In this document: positions 1 to 8,641 of the stretch, piece after piece
Position numbering within the stretch: position 1 is the stretch's first letter
Layout: the number at the start of each line of letters is the position of its first letter
From: Bacteroidota bacterium
Lineage (GTDB): Bacteria > Bacteroidota > Bacteroidia > Chitinophagales > Chitinophagaceae
Length of the DNA stretch: 64,000 bases
Assembly: GCA_016183765.1 (NCBI GenBank)
Contig: JACPEA010000002.1
Span: 124,001 to 188,000, forward strand
Reading direction: 5' to 3'
The notes under the pieces: model-generated
Told to the model about the DNA's origin: nothing
Databases searched by the model: none
What the model saw: only the letters and a program-made list of their open reading frames with translations
Translations under genes and position numbers: made by a program

Positions 1-203
1 CCGGTTGCCAGGAACAAGCGCCAGTTGCTAAAACCCTCTTGCCGGGCTGCTACGCCCATGATGGCCCCGATCAGTAAGGAACCGAGCAGGTTTACCGTAA
101 ATGTAGCATAAGGGAAATTTTCCAGCCTGATCACCTGTCCGGTAAGATAACGTAACATAGAGCCGATCATACCTCCCAGTCCTACCAGTAACAGTTGTTT
201 CAT
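1..203 (-). CDS. crcB: Fluoride channel CrcB/Fluc, truncated by the window edge
   Basis: Only the first 67 codons are present; the gene runs off the left end. The reading begins with MKQLLLVGLGGMIGSMLRYL and continues with TFTVNLLGSLLIG. This is the GGxxGSxxRY plus T-x-x-x-N-xx-G pattern of the small dual-topology fluoride exporters of the inner membrane. The visible part holds the first membrane segment and the start of the second. It lies 14 bases after the lipoprotein gene on the same strand, so it is probably co-transcribed and has no room for its own fluoride riboswitch. Confidence 0.88.
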   Translation of the reverse strand, partial: MKQLLLVGLGGMIGSMLRYLTGQVIRLENFPYATFTVNLLGSLLIGAIMGVAARQEGFSNWRLFLAT

Positions 204-217
204 CGGTATGGTTGTGT

Positions 218-613
218 TTATTGTGATTTTCCCAGGTCTACCGCCCAGGTCTGGTCTCTTTTCACTACCTGCAGGGTATGGGCTGTTTTATCGAACGAAT
301 TACTATAATGAATTTCTGTGGTACTGTCGGTCAGGTCCTTTACCTCGTGAATATTGATGGAGGCATTCCGTAGTTGCTGTCGCCCCTCCTTATCTTTTTC
401 ACGATAGCTGTTTTCAGTCTGTTGCAGCAACTTGCGGTTTGGCTCATCGGCTATTGTATAGAAGGCGGCTTTGGAGAAATCGCCCTGCAGACAGGCATTC
501 ACATATTCGCGTCCTGCATCCAGCGCATCTTCGGCTTTCCGGTATGATGCGGGTTCTGTACCGCCACTGCAGGCTGCAAGCAGCAGAAAAGCTAACCAGG
601 TAAATTGTTTCAT
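218..613 (-). CDS. Small lipoprotein, DUF4878/NTF2-like
   Basis: A 131-residue protein starting MKQFTWLAFLLLAACSGG, a clear signal peptide with lipobox LAAC, so it should be lipidated and exported. An earlier in-frame start is possible but would put residues in front of the signal peptide. The mature part is small, charged and ends in a short beta-rich segment (HTLQVVKRDQTWAVDL), like DUF4878 lipoproteins of the NTF2 fold. That assignment rests on pattern only. No catalytic residues are apparent. It sits between a Gdx-like exporter and crcB on the same strand; a role in ion stress is possible but not shown. Confidence 0.75.
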   Translation of the reverse strand: MKQFTWLAFLLLAACSGGTEPASYRKAEDALDAGREYVNACLQGDFSKAAFYTIADEPNRKLLQQTENSYREKDKEGRQQLRNASINIHEVKDLTDSTTEIHYSNSFDKTAHTLQVVKRDQTWAVDLGKSQ

Positions 614-690
614 GGTGAATTCTTGGCTCAAAGGTACAATTCAGGGGGTATCTGCCGAAAAATATGGCTATCGGGTTCTGTTCCGGGTAT

Positions 691-1020
691 TTAATGCGCA
701 GAAACCAGTTTTAATCCGGCAATGGAAGCGATCAGTGTTATGATAAAGAACAGCCGCCAGAAATCTGCCGGCTCCTTGAAGAACAGGATCCCGATCAGGG
801 CGGTTCCTACGGCCCCGATACCTGTCCAAACAGCATATGCCGTACCCATGGGCAGGGTTTGGGTGGCTTTATACAGCAGGTACATACTCAGGGTAAGGCT
901 GATAAAAAATCCGGCAATCCACAACAGGGAACTTGTTCCGGTGGTAATGCGCGCTTTTGCCAGGCAGGTGGTAAAACCGATTTCAAACAATCCGGCTATG
1001 ATCAGTAGGATCCAGTTCAT
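691..1020 (-). CDS. SMR family exporter, Gdx/SugE type (guanidinium exporter-like)
   Basis: A 109-residue protein with four predicted membrane helices. The start MNWILLIIAGLFE places the conserved membrane Glu at residue 13, as in all SMR transporters; upstream in-frame residues are polar and were rejected. The segment LPMGTAYAVWTGIGAVGTAL and the following FFKEP match the Gdx (SugE) subgroup, known to export guanidinium with proton exchange, better than the EmrE subgroup. It is the fourth gene of a minus-strand run, 61 bases after the FMN reductase gene. That gap is short and I see no guanidine riboswitch in it. Substrate is inferred from subgroup motifs. Confidence 0.85.
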   Translation of the reverse strand: MNWILLIIAGLFEIGFTTCLAKARITTGTSSLLWIAGFFISLTLSMYLLYKATQTLPMGTAYAVWTGIGAVGTALIGILFFKEPADFWRLFFIITLIASIAGLKLVSAH

Positions 1021-1081
1021 AGGGGTAAAGATAAGGAGCTTCTTCCGGGTGTGTCCCAATCCGCAACCTGTCTTTTCAGGG

Positions 1082-1630
1082 TTATGATGAAGCTTCGGGT
1101 TCTACGCTGTTAAGTAAAGCGATAAGATCATCTGCCAGTTCGCGGATGGCTTTTTCGGTGGCGGTATCCGTGACCTGTCCGTCCGGGCTGATCTTTGTTT
1201 TGGGTGCCGATATCAGTAAGGAGCTTTTGGCGCTAAGTTGGGCTCCTAAAGTCTTCATCACCAGGTGGAGGGCCTCATGTGCTTTCTGTCCCGAGGAAGA
1301 AGCTGTGATCAGTGCAGCGGGTTTGTTGGTGAACAGGGTGGTGGATACCGTCCATTCGATGGCATTCTTGAAACTGCCGGGCAAACTGAATACGTATTCC
1401 GGTGTACAGATCAATATTCCATCCGCATCCCCGATCAGCTTGCGGAAATGCACCACGGTATCAGGAAAAGGCTCTTTATCCAGGTCTGGATTGAAATGCG
1501 GAAGCTGGTCAATTCCCGCATACAGGGTAAACAAAACCTGCCCGGCATACTGTTCGGCAATGAATGACAGTATATGGCTGTTTACAGACTGTTTGCGGGT
1601 GCTGCCACAGATGGCCAGGATCTTTTTCAT
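1082..1630 (-). CDS. NADPH-dependent FMN reductase family flavoprotein
   Basis: A 182-residue flavodoxin-fold protein. It opens MKKILAICGSTRKQSVNS, where GSTR (residues 9-12) is the FMN phosphate-binding loop of the family. ILICTPEYVFSLPGSFKNAIEW is the typical second flavin loop (PEYxxxxPGxxKNxxDW). Such enzymes reduce flavin, quinones or azo compounds with NAD(P)H in the cytoplasm; the substrate cannot be told from sequence. It follows the Nudix gene by 18 bases and precedes the SMR exporter, so an operon is likely. Confidence 0.88.
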   Translation of the reverse strand: MKKILAICGSTRKQSVNSHILSFIAEQYAGQVLFTLYAGIDQLPHFNPDLDKEPFPDTVVHFRKLIGDADGILICTPEYVFSLPGSFKNAIEWTVSTTLFTNKPAALITASSSGQKAHEALHLVMKTLGAQLSAKSSLLISAPKTKISPDGQVTDTATEKAIRELADDLIALLNSVEPEASS

Positions 1631-1648
1631 GCAACGGCGCTTCGGTGT

Positions 1649-2227
1649 TTATACAAGATGGTTCAGCCGGGCATATTGCAGCAGCATGATCGTTTTGGCA
1701 TCTTTGATCTCGCCATGGGCCACCAGCTGCATTGCCTTATCCAGTGTCATTTCCAGCACTTCAATGTTTTCCTGTTTGTGTTCCAGTCCGCCACCATCGT
1801 GCAATTTCATCTGTTTGTTGTATTCCGCCACAAACAGGTAGAGGATCTCGGTAACGGATCCGGGCGACATATACGCTTCCATGACTTTGCGTACTTCCTT
1901 TACCTGGTACCCGGTTTCTTCTTCCGTTTCGCGGCGGATGCAGTCTTCCGGGTTATCGGTATCCAGTAACCCCGCACACACTTCTATCATCATGCCATCG
2001 GCATTACCATTGATGAATGTGGGCAGGCGAAACTGCCGGGTGAGGATAACGGTTCCCTGTTCCTGGTTGTACAACAGGATGGCCGCACCATTACCACGGT
2101 CATAAGCTTCGCGTACATGTGTTTTGCGGGTACCGTCTGTATCGGTGAAAGAATAAGTGACTTTTTTGAGGATATACCAGTTATCGGACAGGATCTTGGA
2201 TTCCAGTATCTGAACATCAGTTACCAT
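1649..2227 (-). CDS. nudK: Nudix hydrolase, NudK-like (GDP-mannose pyrophosphatase type)
   Basis: A 192-residue protein with a Nudix box at residues 86-107: G86, then RETEEETGY (99-107), which carries the metal-binding glutamates. The upstream part (residues 45-70, AAILLYNQEQGTVILTRQFR) and the stretch AYMSPGSVTEILYLFVAEY are typical of the NudK/ADP-ribose pyrophosphatase branch. E. coli NudK hydrolyses GDP-mannose to GMP and mannose 1-phosphate; the exact substrate here is inferred. It is separated by 22 bases from the upstream membrane protein gene and by 18 from the FMN reductase gene. Confidence 0.85.
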   Translation of the reverse strand: MVTDVQILESKILSDNWYILKKVTYSFTDTDGTRKTHVREAYDRGNGAAILLYNQEQGTVILTRQFRLPTFINGNADGMMIEVCAGLLDTDNPEDCIRRETEEETGYQVKEVRKVMEAYMSPGSVTEILYLFVAEYNKQMKLHDGGGLEHKQENIEVLEMTLDKAMQLVAHGEIKDAKTIMLLQYARLNHLV

Positions 2228-2249
2228 GCGATGATTTTAGCGTGAAAGT

Positions 2250-2879
2250 TCATGCAACCGCTTCTTTCGGGGAAAAGCGTTTGGCAATACCGATCAAAAC
2301 TAAGGAGAGAACCACAAAAAACAAGAGAAGCAGGCCGCCGTTCATCATAACTTTGGCATAACCCAGGCGGGTAACATTGATAAAAGGATAGGGATAGAAG
2401 CCGGTGATCACACCACGCACCATCACATAGGTAAAATAAGCGACCGGCAGCTTGAGCCAGTGTTTTATGTCCTGCCATTGCAGGGTGAACTTAGGTACAT
2501 AGATGATCCAGAAAAAAAGCATCATCAGCGGACTTACTGAGTGTAAGATCTCGTCCGACAATTTCTGCAGGCCCTGCGGATGCCAGATAGAACGCAATAC
2601 CAGGTTATATACGATACCGACGATCAGGATATACAACGTAACGGCGCTTTGCGTTCCTGGCCTGGTTAAAAAGTTTTTCCATTCTCCCTTCAGGAAGAAT
2701 CCGGTAAAACAAAGTGCGACAGCTATATTGGCGATGATGGTGAAGTAACCCAAAAATTGCGTAACTGCTTTCAGGATCGATCCCGTGTTTCCTTTCATCA
2801 GGAAATAAAACTGCATCCATACTGCGAGCCAGGTGAGGACAGCTGCAAAAAAAGCATAATTCCGGAGGGAGGAATTCAT
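2250..2879 (-). CDS. Pr6Pr family integral membrane protein
   Basis: A 209-residue protein with about six hydrophobic segments. Features such as FLGYFTIIANIAVALCF near residues 43-60, a central DEILHSVSPLMMLFFW and YPYPFINV near residue 163 are typical of the Pr6Pr group (FAR-17a/AIG1-like) of bacterial membrane proteins. No enzymatic function is established for the bacterial members. It is the first gene of the minus-strand run that continues through nudK to crcB. Confidence 0.75.
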   Translation of the reverse strand: MNSSLRNYAFFAAVLTWLAVWMQFYFLMKGNTGSILKAVTQFLGYFTIIANIAVALCFTGFFLKGEWKNFLTRPGTQSAVTLYILIVGIVYNLVLRSIWHPQGLQKLSDEILHSVSPLMMLFFWIIYVPKFTLQWQDIKHWLKLPVAYFTYVMVRGVITGFYPYPFINVTRLGYAKVMMNGGLLLLFFVVLSLVLIGIAKRFSPKEAVA

Positions 2880-3076
2880 GATGAATGGTTTAGGCGGGTA
2901 ATGTAGGCAAAATCTTTTTCCCCCCTTGCAGCGTGAAAAACACGGTTAACAGCAGTGGTTCCCTGCCTGGATAGGCGAGATAGGCGGGATCCGTAACTGT
3001 AGCAAACACGGCAATGCCCCGTTTATCGATGTGGGGGTTACTGTCCGTTTTATATTTTTCAACGGGTGTTCAGGTA

Positions 3077-5878
3077 TTATTTGTTTTCTGGTAGTAATAC
3101 CAGTTTTACAAAATTGTTCTCATCAAAAAACCGGTCTGCCAGTAGCCGGGTTCTTTCCACAGTGAGTTGCTTTATTTTTTCAGGGGCTGCCAGTATTTGC
3201 AACGGGTCTGCGTTCCTGAAGAATTGCTGCTCCAGTTTGAACCGCCAGTAGCTGTTCTCTTTTACCTCGTTTTCAAGGCTACGTGTCTGTTCTGCGATCA
3301 CTTTATCTACATTGGCCTGCGCCACGCCGGATGTTTTGGTATGTTTGATCTCTTCCTGCACCAATGCTACCAGTTTGTCTACATTCTCCGGTGCGCAGCC
3401 GAACTGGATACCGATGCTGTAACTGGGCACCGGTTCGCGGCTGATGCCTCCACTCACACCTACACCGTATACGCCACCCGCATCTTCCCGCAAAACCTCG
3501 CGCAGTTTAATGCCAAGGGCTTTGCATAACTGGCCCAATTGCAGATCGTCTGTTTCATTGTAACTATCAAGTGTGCCGGTATAGTAAAGACGAACGCTGG
3601 CTTTGTTTTCCCTGCCCTTGCGGATCAGTTTGCTGATCCTGCCAACCGGGTAACGCATACCCACATCTTTCCAGGTCTCTCTTTGCGGACTGCCGGGTAA
3701 GGATGCCACATATTTTTCGATCAGTGGTTTGATACTGTCTATGCTGAAATTGCCGACAAAAGTGAATAAGAACTGCCCGGGATTACTGAAGCGTTCTTTG
3801 AAAATGGCGAAAGCCCGGTCGAGACTGATGCGTTGCAGATCGTTTGCTGTATAAGGCTTGCGGCGCGGGTGGTAATTACCCATGATATATCCTACAGAAT
3901 CAGCAAAAACAGATCCCGGGTCCTTATCCTTGTTCTCCAGTTGGGCCTTGAACTGCTGCATCACTACCTGGAACATTTCAGTGTCTTTGCGCGGCGCTAC
4001 AAAATTACCATGCAGTAATTGTAAGGCCGTTTCCAGGTCCTTCACCGTACTGTTACCGTTCATGCCCTGCATGGTATTGGCAATCGAGGCAGACACATAA
4101 CAGTTTTTGCCGGTCATGGCTTTCTGTAATTGCTGGATGTCCATATTACCGATGCCCCCAACCGAAGCCACCACCGATGCGTTGGCGGCATTGATATAAT
4201 CGCTGTCGTTATACAAAGAAGTGCCACCCCAGCTGATACAGGAAAACTGGATATCATCGTTCTTGAAACGGGTGGGTTTCAGTACCACACGGGCGCCGTT
4301 AGACAACAACCATTCGGTAGTGCCGATGGCTTCATATGTTTTTTCTTTCACTACTTTGCCTGCCACCGGCTCCATGGGTAGTATGGGGGAGGATGTGATT
4401 TTGTCTATATAGGGTTTTAGTTTACCCAACGGTTTGTTCAGTTGTGCCATTACCATGGCCTGCGTGGGCAGGTTCTTTTTCTCTTTTTCAGGGGCAGTGA
4501 TCACTACGGAACGGTTGGTGGGTCTGATCCATTGACCGATCAGGTTATTCACTTCGGCAAGTGTGATCGTGGGCAGGAATTTTTGGTACAGTTCATATTC
4601 ATAAGCGATGCCGGGAATGGCTTCGCCTTTCAGGTAATGTTCTACCAGTTCTTGCAGGAGTTCTGCCGACTTGGTCTTATCGCGTTCGTTATAAGCGTTC
4701 TCCATCCGGGATAGTACATTCTTTACTGCACGGTCCAGTTCGGTCTGTACAAAACCATATTGTTTTACCCGTGCGTTCTCGGTAAGCAATGCCTGGATGG
4801 ACGGCGTTATGTCTTTCCCGGTTTTTGCTACGGCCAGCAAACTGAAAGCATCTTTGTCACCGATAAATCCGCCATAACTGCTGCTGCCGAAAAGAAAGGG
4901 TGCATCGGGTTTTTGTGAGAGTTCATCCAGCCGGCTGCTCATTATCTGGTTGAACAGGCCGCGAATGATATCTGCCCGGTATTGCGCTTCTGTTTTTACT
5001 GCCGGTGCCTGTGGTAACGTGTAGTAAAGTTGCATCACATTGTAAGGCTGTTCCACATCGGTCAGAATGGCAATGCGGGTTTCAGTATGTGCAGGAACGC
5101 TGTATTTGATCCGCTTTTTCGGATTCACCGCAGTCGGTATCTTTTCAAAATGTTCCCGGATCATCTTTTCTGTTTGAGCCACATCAACATCTCCTACTAC
5201 GATCACCGCCTGCAGATCGGGCCGATACCAGTCTTTGTAGTAGGCGGTAAGCTGCCGGTGCGGAGCCGTATCAATATTGGCTTTTGTTCCAATGGGCAGG
5301 CGTTTGGCATATTGCGAACCCTTCAACAGGATGGGAAAATATTTATCCCGCAGCCTGGCATCAGCACCGCGGCCCAACCGCCATTCCTCTACGATCACAC
5401 CACGTTCTTTGTCGATCTCAGCAGGTTCAAAACTTACGCCATGGGCCCAGTCTTCCAGGATCTGCATGGCTTGCCGGTATACCATCGGACTATCCGTTGG
5501 AACCTGCAGTTCATAAATGGTCTCATCGAACGAAGTGGAGGCATTTAGGTCTGCACCAAAATTCACACCGCTTCTTTCCAGGAAATTCACCAGTTCATTC
5601 TTCCTGAAATGTTTGGTGCCGTTAAAACTCATGTGCTCCACAAAATGGGCCAGTCCTACCTGTTTGTCTGTTTCCAGCACGGAACCCGCATTCACTACCA
5701 GTCGCAACTCAGCACGGTTCCTGGGTTCCTGGTTGTGGCGGATATAGTAGGTGAGCCCGTTTTTCAGTTTGCCGATCTTAACGGCAGGATCGACCGGAAG
5801 TACTTTGTCTGTTCTCTGGGCAGAAAGTTGCAGCGATAACAGCAGCAGGGGCGCAATAAGGATTCTGAGTAAGGTCAT
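3077..5878 (-). CDS. Periplasmic M16 family zinc protease, two-domain (PqqL-like)
   Basis: A 933-residue protein with signal peptide MTLLRILIAPLLLLSLQLSA followed by Gln. The inverted zinc motif HFVEH lies at residues 78-82 and the third metal-ligand region ELVEWRLG-like segment EERGVIVEEWR follows near residue 160. The second half repeats the M16 fold without the motif, giving the usual active plus inactive pair folded as a clam shell. Secreted M16 proteases of this length in Bacteroidota degrade peptides in the periplasm; the substrate is unknown. It starts 48 bases after the tryptophan dioxygenase stop and may be read with it. Confidence 0.92.
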   Translation of the reverse strand: MTLLRILIAPLLLLSLQLSAQRTDKVLPVDPAVKIGKLKNGLTYYIRHNQEPRNRAELRLVVNAGSVLETDKQVGLAHFVEHMSFNGTKHFRKNELVNFLERSGVNFGADLNASTSFDETIYELQVPTDSPMVYRQAMQILEDWAHGVSFEPAEIDKERGVIVEEWRLGRGADARLRDKYFPILLKGSQYAKRLPIGTKANIDTAPHRQLTAYYKDWYRPDLQAVIVVGDVDVAQTEKMIREHFEKIPTAVNPKKRIKYSVPAHTETRIAILTDVEQPYNVMQLYYTLPQAPAVKTEAQYRADIIRGLFNQIMSSRLDELSQKPDAPFLFGSSSYGGFIGDKDAFSLLAVAKTGKDITPSIQALLTENARVKQYGFVQTELDRAVKNVLSRMENAYNERDKTKSAELLQELVEHYLKGEAIPGIAYEYELYQKFLPTITLAEVNNLIGQWIRPTNRSVVITAPEKEKKNLPTQAMVMAQLNKPLGKLKPYIDKITSSPILPMEPVAGKVVKEKTYEAIGTTEWLLSNGARVVLKPTRFKNDDIQFSCISWGGTSLYNDSDYINAANASVVASVGGIGNMDIQQLQKAMTGKNCYVSASIANTMQGMNGNSTVKDLETALQLLHGNFVAPRKDTEMFQVVMQQFKAQLENKDKDPGSVFADSVGYIMGNYHPRRKPYTANDLQRISLDRAFAIFKERFSNPGQFLFTFVGNFSIDSIKPLIEKYVASLPGSPQRETWKDVGMRYPVGRISKLIRKGRENKASVRLYYTGTLDSYNETDDLQLGQLCKALGIKLREVLREDAGGVYGVGVSGGISREPVPSYSIGIQFGCAPENVDKLVALVQEEIKHTKTSGVAQANVDKVIAEQTRSLENEVKENSYWRFKLEQQFFRNADPLQILAAPEKIKQLTVERTRLLADRFFDENNFVKLVLLPENK

Positions 5879-5926
5879 AAACTGGTATTGTGGTACGAAG
5901 GTAGGTTTTAAGATGAGCAGGTCAGG

Positions 5927-7009
5927 TCAATGCATGAATCCCAGGTTCCTGATCAGTTCATCGGGTAATTTCGGTAGTTTTTTACGCTCTATCAAATAAG
6001 TGGATAGACCTGAGAGATCCCGGTATACATAATGTTTATTCAATGCGCCTTCCAGGTAGCCCGCACCGGATGTATTGCCGGTACCCACACGCATACCGAT
6101 CATGCGGCGGACCATGACCAGGTGTTTGTGGCGCCAGTTACTCATCAGGTGATCGATCTCGATCAAAGCATCGAGGATCTGGTAGGAAGTCTGGAACATG
6201 GGAAAATCGCGGTATAACATGATAAAAAGTGCGGAACGTAAGGCCGCCGGTGAAAAATTGCTGCGTAACAGGTACAGCTGTTCCGGACTGTAACCGGCGG
6301 GTATTTCCTCAAAAAATACATAGTCAAAATCTGCCAGTTTATTACGCTCCCGTTCGGTCAGCCCAGCCTGGTAAATATGCCGGTAATCGTTCCAGAAAAC
6401 ATGTTGCGGTATACCGCATGGTGCCACAGACTGGTAATCCTTCCAATAAGAGGTGGTAAAGAAGGGCATCCGCTCCAGCCAGTCATTGACCAGTTGCAGC
6501 AGGCTTTTCTGCGCTTCGGTGGCAGTGATGCTCTCGTAATCGGTTTGTGTAAAACCACCTTCATTGGTTCGTTTGTAATACGCCTGGTGGTGACGTTTCT
6601 CCAGCTGTAATCCCAGCCTGGCTTCCAGTAACCTGAACTGTTTGCTCTGGAAACCCGAAGAAGGGGTGAGCAGGTTCCGGAACTCCAGAAAATCGAGCGG
6701 TGTCATAGTATCCAGGATATTCACCTGCTGGTTCAGCAATTGTATGATCTGTATGATCCTGTTCAGGCGGTGACGCACCAGGTTCAGGTCCTCCGAATTA
6801 TCGTTGATCTTTTCCTGTCCAAAAACACCCATCACATAGTCCAGCTCGAACAGGATCTGTTTGAACCATAATTCATAAGCCTGGTGGATCACGATGAACA
6901 ACATTTCATCGTGGGCCGGCTCATTTCCTTTTTCAAAACTTACGGGGCGCTGGGCATCCAGTATCCTGCCCAGTTGCAGGTAGTCGCCATAATACATAGG
7001 TTGTTCCAT
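5927..7009 (-). CDS. kynA: Tryptophan 2,3-dioxygenase
   Basis: A 360-residue cytoplasmic haem enzyme that opens the indole ring of L-tryptophan to N-formylkynurenine. It contains FIVIHQAYELWFKQ with the distal His at residue 42, and NWRHKH with the probable haem-ligand His at residue 296, followed by the MIGxRxGTGxxSG substrate loop. This is the full family pattern, though the protein is longer than the classical bacterial enzyme of about 280 residues. The start MEQPMYYGDYLQ is supported by a promoter/leader block two bases upstream that recurs in front of kynureninase (see separate entry). It is probably transcribed with the M16 protease gene. Confidence 0.95.
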   Translation of the reverse strand: MEQPMYYGDYLQLGRILDAQRPVSFEKGNEPAHDEMLFIVIHQAYELWFKQILFELDYVMGVFGQEKINDNSEDLNLVRHRLNRIIQIIQLLNQQVNILDTMTPLDFLEFRNLLTPSSGFQSKQFRLLEARLGLQLEKRHHQAYYKRTNEGGFTQTDYESITATEAQKSLLQLVNDWLERMPFFTTSYWKDYQSVAPCGIPQHVFWNDYRHIYQAGLTERERNKLADFDYVFFEEIPAGYSPEQLYLLRSNFSPAALRSALFIMLYRDFPMFQTSYQILDALIEIDHLMSNWRHKHLVMVRRMIGMRVGTGNTSGAGYLEGALNKHYVYRDLSGLSTYLIERKKLPKLPDELIRNLGFMH

Positions 7010-7011
7010 AG

Positions 7012-7034
7012 GGCAATCGTTTGGTACAAAGAAA
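7012..7034 (-). promoter_or_regulatory. kynA promoter/leader block shared with kynU
   Basis: Read on the minus strand, a TTTCTTTG element (7027-7034, one base off TAnnTTTG) is followed by CAAACGATTGCC (7012-7023) two bases before the kynA ATG. The same arrangement occurs before kynU at 12334-12356, with 17 of 19 bases identical from the TTTG onwards. The leader would be only about 10-15 bases. Promoter function is inferred. Confidence 0.5.
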
Positions 7035-7151
7035 AGCTTAGTTTATCTAAATTCTTCCCCTGTCAGCAATTCAGGATAAGGTGTTGGGGGGGATAGTTGT
7101 GTTTGTTTTACACAACCCTTTTCAATAATTTTATGGTCTAAACCGATCGTT

Positions 7152-8513
7152 ATGCGCAAACCCTACCTGCTGTTGCTGTTTGTGATGGCTGCTTTTGTTT
7201 CCTGTAAGAATGGGGCCGATGCCCATCTGGCCGTTGATACCGGTTATATAGACGGGCACCCCGCCTGGATCATGCAGGGTAATATCTATGAGGTCAATAT
7301 CCGTCAATACACGCCGGAAGGAACTTTTGCGGCTTTTGCCAAACACCTGGACCGTTTACAGCAGATGGGGGTGCAGACACTCTGGTTCATGCCCATCAAC
7401 CCGATCAGTAAAACAGACCGGAAAGGAACGCTGGGCAGTTATTATGCAGTATCGGACTATACCGCTGTGAACCCGGAATACGGTACCCTGGATGATTGGA
7501 AAACATTGGTGAAACAGGCGCATGAGAAGGGATTTAAGGTAATGATGGACTGGGTGCCCAACCATACCGGAGCAGACCATTACTGGTTGCAGAAACACCC
7601 GGATTTTTATGTGAAGGACAGTAAGGGGCAACCGGTATCGCAGTTTGACTGGACCGATACCCGCAAACTCAATTTTGCCAATACCGAGATGCGGGATAGT
7701 ATGATACAGCAGATGAAATACTGGATCACGGAGACCGGAATCGATGGTTTCCGTTGCGATTATGCGGTAGGACCTTCGCGGGAATTCTGGACCAACTGCG
7801 TACGGGATCTGAAAGCTGCCAAAAAGGAATTCTTCATGCTGGCTGAGGCCGACAGCGCCTGGTTGCACGAAGTAGGATTTGATGCTACCTATTCCTGGCC
7901 CGAATTCAACATGATGAAACTGATCGCAGCCGGTAAACGTACTGCGGCAGCGATGGATAGCGCGATCAATAAAAGTGATACCACGCTGGCAAAAAATGCC
8001 ATCCGCCTGTATTTCACCAGTAATCACGATGAGAACAGCTGGAACAAAGCCGATTTTGAGACCATGCCGGGAATATCTCACGCGCCATTTGCAGTGCTGA
8101 CACAGACCCTGAAACGTTCGGTACCCTTGATCTACAGCGGACAGGAAGAGCCGGTATTGCGGGCCATTTCGTTCTTTGAAAAGGATACGATGCGTTTTGA
8201 GAAATTCCAGCGGGCAGACCTGTACCAGAAACTGCTGAACCTGCGTAAGCAGAACCCTGCACTGAGTGCCCAGGCATCGTTTGCCAGGCTGACCACCGGT
8301 ATGGAAGATAAGATCTATGCCTATGCCCGGGAAGCTGGTACGCATAAAGTGGTGGTATTGCTCAATTTTACCAATACACCGCAGGATTTTTCGGTAAAAG
8401 ACGGTCTGCTTACCGGAGAAGCTACAGAAATTTTCTCTGGTAAAAAGGAGAAAATGGAGCCGGGTAAACATTTCAGTTTGCCCGCATGGGGGTACCAGGT
8501 GTACAGTTATTGA
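7152..8513 (+). CDS. GH13 alpha-amylase family lipoprotein
   Basis: A 453-residue glycoside hydrolase with a lipoprotein signal (MRKPYLLLLFVMAAFVSCK, Cys18). The four GH13 regions are present: DWVPNH (133-138), GFRCD with nucleophile Asp203, the acid/base Glu232 in AEAD, and NHDEN with Asp293. A C-terminal beta domain ends the protein. It should act on alpha-1,4-glucan oligosaccharides at the outer membrane or in the periplasm; the product is not predictable. It stands alone between the divergent kynA and pyrF, with its own terminator, and is far from either SusCD pair. Confidence 0.93.
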   Translation: MRKPYLLLLFVMAAFVSCKNGADAHLAVDTGYIDGHPAWIMQGNIYEVNIRQYTPEGTFAAFAKHLDRLQQMGVQTLWFMPINPISKTDRKGTLGSYYAVSDYTAVNPEYGTLDDWKTLVKQAHEKGFKVMMDWVPNHTGADHYWLQKHPDFYVKDSKGQPVSQFDWTDTRKLNFANTEMRDSMIQQMKYWITETGIDGFRCDYAVGPSREFWTNCVRDLKAAKKEFFMLAEADSAWLHEVGFDATYSWPEFNMMKLIAAGKRTAAAMDSAINKSDTTLAKNAIRLYFTSNHDENSWNKADFETMPGISHAPFAVLTQTLKRSVPLIYSGQEEPVLRAISFFEKDTMRFEKFQRADLYQKLLNLRKQNPALSAQASFARLTTGMEDKIYAYAREAGTHKVVVLLNFTNTPQDFSVKDGLLTGEATEIFSGKKEKMEPGKHFSLPAWGYQVYSY

Positions 8514-8537
8514 TGGATGTATTTACCGGTATGAGAC

Positions 8538-8593
8538 TGTCTTTGCACTGCACACAGCGTTTACTCCCCTGCAGCAGTGCAAAGACATTTTTT
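8538..8593 (+). terminator. Rho-independent terminator after the GH13 gene
   Basis: A perfect 14-bp stem (8538-8551 with 8574-8587, arms TGTCTTTGCACTGC and its complement) encloses a 22-base loop and is followed by six Ts. Confidence 0.8.
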
Positions 8594-8628
8594 ATGACCG
8601 AACCCCATGGCTGAAGGTAATAGCCCTG

Positions 8629-8636
8629 TATCTTTG
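8629..8636 (+). promoter_or_regulatory. pyrF -7 promoter element, five bases from the ATG
   Basis: TATCTTTG matches the Bacteroidota TAnnTTTG element. Only five bases separate it from the pyrF ATG at 8642, so transcription would begin at or next to the start codon. Confidence 0.6.
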
Positions 8637-8641
8637 ACGGC

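Noticed and set aside
1021..1081. A guanidine riboswitch before the Gdx-like gene
   Set aside because: The gap has only 61 bases, shows just a small CCTG/CAGG hairpin and lacks paired ACGR loops.
7356..8471. A 371-codon open frame on the minus strand inside the GH13 gene
   Set aside because: The plus strand has all four GH13 active-site regions; the reverse frame has no domain or plausible start.
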